Of a stretch of 12,917 nt of DNA, positions 7,266 to 12,917 are shown in pieces. Every line of letters begins with the position of its first letter. Position 1 is the stretch's first letter. The notes below the pieces were generated by a model. It searched no databases and was not told the origin of the DNA. It was given only the letters and a program-made list of their open reading frames with translations. Origin of the DNA: an uncultured Streptococcus sp. (GTDB taxonomy: Bacteria > Bacillota > Bacilli > Lactobacillales > Streptococcaceae); the NCBI GenBank assembly GCA_916048145.1, contig CAJZGT010000021.1, positions 1 through 12,917 on the forward strand, in the 5' to 3' direction. The translations under genes were made by a program, and so were the position numbers.

Positions 7266-8033
7266 ATGTTAAAGCAGGAAAAACTAGATAATATTCTAGA
7301 AACGGTAAATACAAAGGGAACAATTACTGTAAAAGAAATCATGGCTCGCTTGGATGTATCAGATATGACTGCTAGACGCTACTTGCAAGAGTTGGCAGAC
7401 AAGGATCTACTTGTTCGTGTGCATGGAGGAGCTGAAAAAATTCGCACAGGTTCCATTTTAAACAATGAACGTTCCAATATTGAAAAACAAAGTTTACAAA
7501 TCGCAGAAAAACAAGAAATCAGCCGTTTTGCGGGTCATTTAATTGATGAGGGTGAAACTATTTTTATCGGCCCTGGTACGACCTTAGAATCTTTTGCCCG
7601 TGAACTTCCAATTGATAATATTCGTGTTGTAACAAACAGTTTACCAGTCTTTCTCATCCTAAACGAACGAAAACTAACAGATTTGATTTTAATTGGTGGA
7701 AACTACCGCTCTATCACTGGAGCCTTTGTGGGAACACTAACATTGCAAAACTTAGCCAATCTCCAATTTTCCAAAGCCTTCGTTAGCTGTAATGGTATTA
7801 AGGACAATGCGATTGCGACCTTTAGTGAAGAGGAAGGTGAATCCCAACGCATCGCCCTCAATAATTCCAATAAAAAATACTTACTAGCTGACAATAGTAA
7901 GTTCAATAAATTTGATTTCTATACCTTCTACAATATCTCTGATATTGATACCATCGTTTCAGATTCTAAACTGAGCAAAGAAACGTTTGAACAACTTTCA
8001 AAACAAACAAAAATTATTCTTTCTAAACCATAA
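7266..8033 (+). CDS. lacR: LacR, DeoR-family repressor of the lactose/tagatose-6-phosphate pathway
   Basis: LacR represses lac operons and is released by tagatose-6-phosphate. The ATG at 7266 is preferred over an upstream in-frame GTG at 7257, because AGAGGTG forms the ribosome binding site 6 bp before the ATG and overlaps that GTG; this gives 255 aa. Residues 1-56 form the DeoR winged helix, with the helix-turn-helix at about 20-41 (TVKEIMARLDVSDMTARRYL) and the family signature VHGGAEK at 52-58. The rest is the DeoRC sugar-phosphate sensor, with IGPGTTLESFA at 101-111. The lac assignment rests on resemblance to streptococcal LacR and on lacG, lacA and lacB nearby. It has its own terminator, so it is monocistronic. 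Confidence 0.88.
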   Translation: MLKQEKLDNILETVNTKGTITVKEIMARLDVSDMTARRYLQELADKDLLVRVHGGAEKIRTGSILNNERSNIEKQSLQIAEKQEISRFAGHLIDEGETIFIGPGTTLESFARELPIDNIRVVTNSLPVFLILNERKLTDLILIGGNYRSITGAFVGTLTLQNLANLQFSKAFVSCNGIKDNAIATFSEEEGESQRIALNNSNKKYLLADNSKFNKFDFYTFYNISDIDTIVSDSKLSKETFEQLSKQTKIILSKP

Positions 8034-8038
8034 AACTA

Positions 8039-8063
8039 TCCCCACCGATTGGTGGGGATTTTT
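8039..8063 (+). terminator. Rho-independent terminator after lacR
   Basis: TCCCCACC (8039-8046), the tetraloop GATT and GGTGGGGA (8051-8058) form a GC-rich 8-bp hairpin followed by TTTTT. On the opposite strand it would follow the lacG remnant by about 14 bp, but the T-tract there is interrupted, so it probably serves lacR mainly. Confidence 0.88.
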
Positions 8064-8072
8064 ATCAACAAT

Positions 8073-8974
<902 letters not shown>

Positions 8975-9697
8975 CTATATTTTTTTGAAAACTCCAAACC
9001 AAAATCCATTATTTCTAATAAACAACTCATCACCAAAAGCTCTAGTATGTTTTGAACCAATTTCTAATTTTACAAGACGCATAGGAGCTAATAATTCAAT
9101 TAACTCACTTTCTGTATAAACTCTTTCTAACATTGAATCTAGTTTTCTACGTATATAACCTTTTTCTAGTAAATAATTATCAGGAATTGCATCTTGAAAA
9201 ATTCCATCTTTCCGTGGACAATAAAAATAATACATTCCTCCTGCTTTCAACACCCTTTTCACCTCTGAAAAATAGTTCTGTCTATCTTTTTCATCCACTA
9301 TAAATGTAATCGCAGACATTATATCAAATATAGAATCGAAATGATTGTCAGGAAAATCTAAACCTTTACCTACATCTGTCTGTGTTATATGACAATTAAA
9401 TTGTGGAAATGACTTAGTCAATAATCGTTTTGCACTATCAGCGGCCTCTTTTGTTAAATCTACACCACAATAAGTATCCGCATAATGATTTTCAATTAAA
9501 TAGTAAAGATTCCTTCCAAAACCACAACCAACTTCTAATACCCTACACTCATCGTTTTGAGTAACAATTTGATTTCTCAAAGAAAAAATCTTTTGAACTG
9601 CATCATTAGGAACTAAGCGTGTCTCTGTTTTTGATGATTGGGCGTGTAATTCTTCCCATTTCTTGTGATTATCTTCATTTAAAACAAATGTATCCAT
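8975..9697 (-). CDS. SAM-dependent methyltransferase, class I, substrate unknown
   Basis: This is a Rossmann-fold methyltransferase of 240 aa. The SAM-binding motif I, VLEVGCGFGRNL, is at about residues 53-64. An acidic residue after strand 2 follows in CGVDLT (about 80), then TDVGKGLDFP (about 107-116) and the post-motif KRVLKAGGMYYFYCP. The C-terminal part (ERVYTESELIELL, HTRAFGDELFIRNNGFWFG) is not one I recognise, so the substrate is open. The ATG at 9697 is preferred because GGAG lies 6 bp upstream; the Met four codons earlier (9709) lacks a ribosome binding site. It overlaps the preceding methyltransferase gene by 23 bp, implying coupled translation. It is the last gene of an exporter/methyltransferase operon. 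The base composition is more AT-rich than the flanking core genes. Confidence 0.8.
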   Translation of the reverse strand: MDTFVLNEDNHKKWEELHAQSSKTETRLVPNDAVQKIFSLRNQIVTQNDECRVLEVGCGFGRNLYYLIENHYADTYCGVDLTKEAADSAKRLLTKSFPQFNCHITQTDVGKGLDFPDNHFDSIFDIMSAITFIVDEKDRQNYFSEVKRVLKAGGMYYFYCPRKDGIFQDAIPDNYLLEKGYIRRKLDSMLERVYTESELIELLAPMRLVKLEIGSKHTRAFGDELFIRNNGFWFGVFKKI

Positions 9698-10379
9698 TGA
9701 ACTCTCCATATCTCATTATCGTTTCTACATGATGAAATCCAGCACTCTTTAACATTTCTTTATTTTCAGCATGAGTGTGGTTAATCATAACTCCCTCCAA
9801 GCTCAATTGCTTAGATAGAATTTCTTCTGGACTAAATCCATGTTCTTGCTTGAATTTAATATAGTTGGAAACTATCAACTTATTTACCTTCAGATCTGTC
9901 ATGATTTCTTTCTCAAATAGAATAAACGCTCCACCTTCAACTAACGATTCATGTATTTTTGATAAAATCTTTATTCTCTTGTCTGGGAGAATAAACTGAA
10001 GGAAATAATAGCTAATAATTAAATCGCTGGGTTCTAACCTGGCTTCCTCCACGGAGCTTGTTATAAATTCAAGCTCAGGAAATTTTGATTGTGCCACCTG
10101 ATTCATTTCTGGAATCTCTTCTATCCCGATAAAACGAACTTCTTTTTTAGACTTGTGACGCTGGTATAATTTACCAATCAGATTACCCGTTGCGGAGCCT
10201 AGCTCATAACATAAGGAATGGTCACGAATAAAAAAATCGCTTAGATGACAAACAAGGTTATGTCCTTCATCATATAAAGGAATAGATTGTCTAACATGCT
10301 CATCAAAATGTTGAGCTACACCATTACCAAAACTCCATTGTGTTCCATTTTGAATAACAATATCATTTCCAACTTCCAT
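9675..10379 (-). CDS. CmoA-like SAM-binding methyltransferase
   Basis: This 234-aa class I methyltransferase has a SAM motif YELGSATGNL (58-67). Its overall plan resembles CmoA, the enzyme making carboxy-SAM for tRNA wobble uridine: an N-terminal W-F...VA..F..H....IP.Y pattern, SYYFLQFI (123-130), SLVEGGAFILFEK (145-157), GFSPEEI (181-187) and SLEGVM (193-198). By my ungapped alignment from memory, the CmoA arginine that holds the carboxylate of carboxy-SAM (E. coli Arg199) is Gln191 here. It may therefore use ordinary SAM on another substrate. A good GAGGAG lies within the end of the exporter gene, whose stop is 3 bp upstream. It overlaps the next gene. CmoA is not a usual streptococcal enzyme, which suggests acquisition. 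Confidence 0.72.
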   Translation of the reverse strand: MEVGNDIVIQNGTQWSFGNGVAQHFDEHVRQSIPLYDEGHNLVCHLSDFFIRDHSLCYELGSATGNLIGKLYQRHKSKKEVRFIGIEEIPEMNQVAQSKFPELEFITSSVEEARLEPSDLIISYYFLQFILPDKRIKILSKIHESLVEGGAFILFEKEIMTDLKVNKLIVSNYIKFKQEHGFSPEEILSKQLSLEGVMINHTHAENKEMLKSAGFHHVETIMRYGEFNGYICFK

Positions 10380-10382
10380 AGA

Positions 10383-11297
10383 CTACTCCTCTTCTCCCTT
10401 GACTTTCCAGTTTACTAATACCAATGCTAACACAACCATCGAACCCCCAAGAACCAAATTCAATGTAAACGGCTCATGTAAGCCCATAATAGAAAAGATA
10501 GTTGAAAATACTGGAACTAAAAACAAGAAACTGCTAGCTACTGTTGCTCCCCTTTGTCCTAGACTATAAAACCACAGTCCAAACGAACCAACAGACGCAG
10601 GAATAATTAACCATATAAACCAAACCCAGCCCCAAAATCCTAAATTTAGAAAGTTATAACTTTCATGCACAGGTATTGAGAATAAGTAAAGGAATACCCC
10701 ACCTAATAACAATTGCCAAGCTGTAAATATCCATGGACCGTTATCAAAAGGAATTTTCTTGGTGACAACTGTATTGATTGACCAACAAAATGAACCAAGT
10801 AAAGCAAACAAAGCACCTAAACTAAACGCAGATACATCTAGTCCAATACAAGTAACAACTCCAGCCACACCTAATATTAAGGCACTTATCTTCTGAATAG
10901 TCAATGTATCTTTTAACAAAAAATGTGCTAAGAAAGCTAACCAAAGAGGATTCGTAAATAAGATAATGGAAGACATCGATGACGACACATCATGAGCTAG
11001 GGCAAGATTAAGAAATCCCATGGTTCCAGCTGTCTGTAAGAGCCCGATAGTCACAACCAATATAAACCCCTTTATCTTGCTACCTTGACTTTTAGGGATG
11101 ATAGTCCCTCCCTTGCCAAATAAAAACGATAATACCAACATCACTAACCCAGCAATAATAAATCGAACACCCCCAAGTAATAATGGAGGAGTCTTTTCAA
11201 CTACTATGAGATATTTCCCAGTTGGAAAAGACGACCCCATAAAAAGTGTGGTAAGTAATATAGAAATCAAAAAAATAAAATTTGAACCTCGTTTCAT
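10383..11297 (-). CDS. EamA/DMT-superfamily membrane exporter
   Basis: This is a 304-aa inner-membrane protein of the drug/metabolite transporter superfamily. About ten hydrophobic segments are visible (roughly 7-25, 39-60, 76-97, 106-127, 134-152, 158-177, 188-206, 219-242, 252-271, 279-297), forming two five-helix EamA repeats. Typical EamA features are GSSFPTGKY near the N-terminus, GGVRFIIAG in helix 2, and ILFTNPLW and FLVPVFS at the equivalent proline positions of the two halves. The C-terminus is short and charged (VKGEEE). It is the first gene of an operon with two methyltransferase genes. It has its own promoter and is divergent from an Rrf2 regulator. The substrate is unknown; export of a methylated or toxic small molecule is only an inference from the neighbours. 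Confidence 0.88.
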   Translation of the reverse strand: MKRGSNFIFLISILLTTLFMGSSFPTGKYLIVVEKTPPLLLGGVRFIIAGLVMLVLSFLFGKGGTIIPKSQGSKIKGFILVVTIGLLQTAGTMGFLNLALAHDVSSSMSSIILFTNPLWLAFLAHFLLKDTLTIQKISALILGVAGVVTCIGLDVSAFSLGALFALLGSFCWSINTVVTKKIPFDNGPWIFTAWQLLLGGVFLYLFSIPVHESYNFLNLGFWGWVWFIWLIIPASVGSFGLWFYSLGQRGATVASSFLFLVPVFSTIFSIMGLHEPFTLNLVLGGSMVVLALVLVNWKVKGEEE

Positions 11298-11344
11298 TTA
11301 TTTCGCCTTCTTTCAAAAGATATTGATGATATTTTTTGTCTTTT

Positions 11345-11372
11345 ATTCTACTCTTTTAAAAATGAATGTCAA
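11345..11372 (-). promoter_or_regulatory. Promoter of the exporter/methyltransferase operon
   Basis: On the minus strand, a perfect TTGACA (11372-11367), a 16-bp spacer and TAGAAT (11350-11345) lie about 47 bp before the exporter start codon. The divergent Rrf2 promoter begins 48 bp away, so a protein bound between them could affect both. Confidence 0.75.
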
Positions 11373-11419
11373 GAGATTTATCAAAAAATTCCAAGATTAT
11401 TTTTTTAAACTCCTATGTA

Positions 11420-11448
11420 TTGAGAAAAAAACAAAAAAAGACTATACT
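11420..11448 (+). promoter_or_regulatory. Promoter of the Rrf2-family regulator
   Basis: TTGAGA (11420-11425), a 17-bp spacer and TATACT (11443-11448) lie 44 bp before the ATG at 11493. A 13-bp palindrome follows at the likely start site. Confidence 0.7.
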
Positions 11449-11458
11449 GGTAATTGTG

Positions 11459-11471
11459 GATAATGATTATC
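11459..11471. promoter_or_regulatory. 13-bp palindrome over the Rrf2 gene start site (possible operator)
   Basis: GATAATGATTATC is a perfect 6-1-6 inverted repeat 10 bp downstream of the -10. It could be an autoregulatory operator. It also contains the core ATAATNATTAT of Fur/PerR-type boxes, so control by a Fur-family metalloregulator is an alternative. Confidence 0.5.
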
Positions 11472-11492
11472 TTTTTATATGGAGGTACAAAC

Positions 11493-11969
11493 ATGCGATT
11501 GTCATCAGGTTGGGAACAGTCAGTCTATGTCTTACTCATGTTAGATCAGCTCCCTGAAGGAAAATATATCAATACAATTTCCTTGAGTGAACGGCTAGAA
11601 GTTTCAGATTCTTATTTGAAAAAAATTATAAAACTATTAGACAACGAAGGATTGGTTAAATCCGTTAGAGGGAAAAATGGAGGCGTTGCTCTTTCTAAAC
11701 CCCTCAGCCAAATCACCTTTTACGATGTATTTGTAGCTATAGAAGGAAAAAATCGAATCTTTGAAAGTCAAAATCTTCTAAAAAAATTCTTAGGAAACGA
11801 GGAAAGTAAAAAGGCTAAAAGATGCGTTGTAACCAACTCTCTTGGTATTATTGAAAACACTTTAGTTGCAACCCTGACTTCTATTACACTCAGCCAGGTA
11901 GCCCATCAATCTGAGATTAACTATGATTTAACCGATATCAGAAATTGGGTCAATAAATGCCAAAACTAG
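11493..11969 (+). CDS. Rrf2-family transcriptional regulator
   Basis: This 158-aa protein is a winged-helix regulator of the Rrf2 family (IscR/NsrR/CymR relatives). The helix-turn-helix spans about residues 28-54 (TISLSERLEVSDSYLKKIIK), and the wing SVRGKNGGVALSKP (57-70) is the family signature. The three closely spaced cysteines used by Fe-S members are absent: only Cys111 and Cys156 are present, so a [2Fe-2S] sensor is unlikely. The start is the ATG at 11493 with GGAGG 8 bp upstream; an in-frame ATG at 11454 lacks such a site and would extend the protein by 13 unrelated residues. It is divergent from the exporter/methyltransferase operon and probably controls it. The inducing signal is unknown. 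Confidence 0.85.
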   Translation: MRLSSGWEQSVYVLLMLDQLPEGKYINTISLSERLEVSDSYLKKIIKLLDNEGLVKSVRGKNGGVALSKPLSQITFYDVFVAIEGKNRIFESQNLLKKFLGNEESKKAKRCVVTNSLGIIENTLVATLTSITLSQVAHQSEINYDLTDIRNWVNKCQN

Positions 11970-11998
11970 CTGGAGAAAAAATTTTTCAGCTAGTTTTT
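11962..11998 (+). terminator. Rho-independent terminator after the Rrf2 gene
   Basis: The 11-bp arms AAAACTAGCTG (11962-11972) and CAGCTAGTTTT (11987-11997) surround a self-complementary A/T loop, with further T residues. The left arm contains the gene's own TAG stop. Confidence 0.82.
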
Positions 11999-12006
11999 AT
12001 AAATCC

Positions 12007-12035
12007 TTGACAAATCATTTTACAAGGTCTATACT
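12007..12035 (+). promoter_or_regulatory. lacAB promoter
   Basis: A perfect TTGACA (12007-12012), a 17-bp spacer and TATACT (12030-12035) form a strong promoter 86 bp before lacA. An imperfect inverted repeat with CCTTG and CAAGG ends (12005-12027) overlaps the -35 and spacer, and a perfect palindrome follows at the start site. Confidence 0.83.
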
Positions 12036-12041
12036 ATATTT

Positions 12042-12060
12042 GAAGATATAATATATCTTC
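12042..12060. promoter_or_regulatory. Perfect 9-1-9 palindrome at the lacA start site, possible LacR operator
   Basis: GAAGATATA (12042-12050), one central A and TATATCTTC (12052-12060) form a perfect palindrome 7 bp after the -10. This is a natural place for a repressor. LacR is the obvious candidate, encoded 4 kb away, but I have no verified LacR consensus to compare with. Confidence 0.5.
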
Positions 12061-12071
12061 TATATCGTCAA

Positions 12072-12087
12072 CAATGATCTTTCATTG
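12072..12087 (+). repeat. Small inverted repeat in the lacA leader
   Basis: CAATGA (12072-12077), the loop TCTT and TCATTG (12082-12087) can form a 6-bp hairpin in the roughly 80-nt leader of lacA. It has no T-tract, so it is not a terminator. Its role is unknown. Confidence 0.3.
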
Positions 12088-12121
12088 CATACTTTTGGAT
12101 AGCTAAAGAAAGAAGGTTCTT

Positions 12122-12550
12122 ATGAAAGTTATTTTAGCTACTGACCAAGATGGTTTCCAACTGAAAGAAACCGTCAAACACTATCTGCTTCATTCTGGTT
12201 ATGAAGTAATTGACCTCAACTCTACACAAGGTTCTGCGGATTTCGTTGATTCTACTGTCAATGCTATTACAGAGTTTAGAAAATATAAGCAAGCTCGTGC
12301 TATTCTTTTTGACAAGTTTGGACATTCTTTTATGCCTGCTAATAAGTTTAAAGGTATTATCTGCGCCGCTGTTTACGATGAACACTCAGCCATGATGACT
12401 ATTCGACACAATTCTACTCCAATCATTACAATTGGTTCTGGAATTACAGGTGATATTTTAGCAGTTGAAATAGTCAAAGCCTTTCTTGAGCACAACTATG
12501 ATTCTGGTCGTCACCAAGTTCGCATTGATATGCTGAACAAGCTCTGCTAG
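12122..12550 (+). CDS. lacA: Galactose-6-phosphate isomerase subunit LacA
   Basis: LacA and LacB together convert galactose-6-phosphate to tagatose-6-phosphate in the tagatose pathway of lactose and galactose use. This 142-aa protein is of the RpiB/LacA fold: it has the N-terminal strand [23 protein letters not shown] (92-104) and the C-terminal signature [13 protein letters not shown]. The catalytic cysteine of RpiB is absent (Phe63 at the position), as expected because LacB supplies it. The N-terminal half looks divergent from the pneumococcal LacA I remember, so it may be a second LacA type. AAGG lies 6 bp before the ATG. lacB follows 11 bp downstream. Confidence 0.88.
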   Translation: MKVILATDQDGFQLKETVKHYLLHSGYEVIDLNSTQGSADFVDSTVNAITEFRKYKQARAILFDKFGHSFMPANKFKGIICAAVYDEHSAMMTIRHNSTPIITIGSGITGDILAVEIVKAFLEHNYDSGRHQVRIDMLNKLC

Positions 12551-12561
12551 GAGGTATTCCC

Positions 12562-12917
12562 ATGAAAATTGCTCTCGGTTGTGATCACATTGTAACAGAT
12601 GTGAAGATGAAGATTTCAAAACACCTAAAAGAACAAGGTTATGAAATCATTGATGTTGGTACTTATGATTTCGTCCGTACTCACTATCCTATTTATGGTC
12701 GCTTAATTGCAGAGGAGGTCGTCAATGGACGGGCTGACTTTGGAGTCGCCCTTTGCGGTACAGGTGTTGGAATTGCTGTATCTGCTGATAAAGTGCCTGG
12801 AACTCGAGTTGTACTTGTCGGAGATGTTGCGACTGCTCGTTCCGCTCGTGAAAATCTCAATGCTAATATTGTTGCTTTCGGTGGTGCAATCCTAGGTATC
12901 AATTTCATTAACAACAT
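12562..12917 (+). CDS. lacB: Galactose-6-phosphate isomerase subunit LacB (partial, 3' end outside window)
   Basis: The frame stays open from the ATG at 12562 to the window edge, 118 full codons of a protein usually about 171 aa. It begins [13 protein letters not shown] and continues EVIDVGTYD in the homologous block [19 protein letters not shown]. The catalytic Cys65 is in [11 protein letters not shown], His9 and Asp8 are in place, and NANIVAFGG follows at about 105-113. LacB carries the active-site cysteine of the LacAB isomerase. GGAGG overlaps the lacA stop, which couples the two genes. In streptococci lacC, lacD and the lactose PTS genes normally follow; they would lie outside the window. 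Confidence 0.93.
   Translation, partial: MKIALGCDHIVTDVKMKISKHLKEQGYEIIDVGTYDFVRTHYPIYGRLIAEEVVNGRADFGVALCGTGVGIAVSADKVPGTRVVLVGDVATARSARENLNANIVAFGGAILGINFINN

Noticed and set aside
9698..9709. Upstream ATG for the second methyltransferase gene
   Set aside because: There is no ribosome binding site before 9709, while GGAG is well placed for the ATG at 9697.
11454..11492. Upstream ATG for the Rrf2 gene
   Set aside because: It would begin at or before the likely transcript start and lacks a ribosome binding site; the ATG at 11493 has GGAGG and gives the normal Rrf2 N-terminus.
12061..12075. CcpA cre-like site in the lacA leader around TATATCGTCAACA
   Set aside because: The central CG and the WCA end fit, but several fixed positions of TGWAANCGNTNWCA are wrong, so the match is too weak to call.

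Overview
The window looks like chromosomal DNA of a Mitis-group Streptococcus (S. mitis / S. oralis / S. pneumoniae-like). The basis is low-GC DNA, an AdcAII zinc lipoprotein followed by the start of a Pht histidine-triad protein, typical streptococcal PtsH and PtsI, an nrdHEKF ribonucleotide reductase operon, and tagatose-pathway lactose genes. The order Pht / ptsI-ptsH / nrdH-E-K-F / lacR / lacG matches, as I remember it, the core order in pneumococcus. Species is inferred from remembered protein families, not from a search.

Region 1 (1-1117, minus strand): zinc scavenging. adcAII is followed 7 bp later by the first 30 codons of a pht gene. The promoter carries two abutting AdcR boxes just downstream of its -10 and a third upstream of its -35. 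Region 2 (1124-3253, minus strand): general PTS genes ptsH-ptsI with a strong promoter and a long-stem terminator. Region 3 (3323-7179, plus strand): class Ib ribonucleotide reductase, with three candidate NrdR boxes, a strong promoter, nrdH, an intercistronic stem-loop, nrdE, the tiny membrane-protein gene nrdK (50 codons) and nrdF, then a terminator. nrdI is not in the window.

Region 4 (7206-12917): a rearranged lactose locus. lacR (plus) is convergent with the 3' 57% of lacG (minus). That lacG piece is open but lacks about 206 N-terminal residues, including the acid/base glutamate. Beyond the breakpoint is an AT-rich block of four genes that do not belong to lactose metabolism: a minus-strand operon of an EamA/DMT-type exporter and two overlapping SAM-dependent methyltransferase genes, divergent from an Rrf2-family regulator. 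Next comes a strong promoter with a perfect 9-1-9 palindrome at its start site, then lacA and lacB (partial) on the plus strand. lacAB therefore point opposite to the lacG remnant. This is the arrangement expected from an inversion with one breakpoint inside lacG, or from a second lac operon arriving beside the wreck of an older one.

The most interesting points are the lacG breakpoint and its testable inversion prediction, the methyltransferase/methyltransferase/exporter/Rrf2 module, a CmoA-like methyltransferase that seems to have lost the carboxy-SAM-binding arginine, the nrdK miniprotein, and the phased NrdR boxes. No RNA gene, insertion sequence or CRISPR array was recognised. All family assignments come from reading motifs; none was checked by search.
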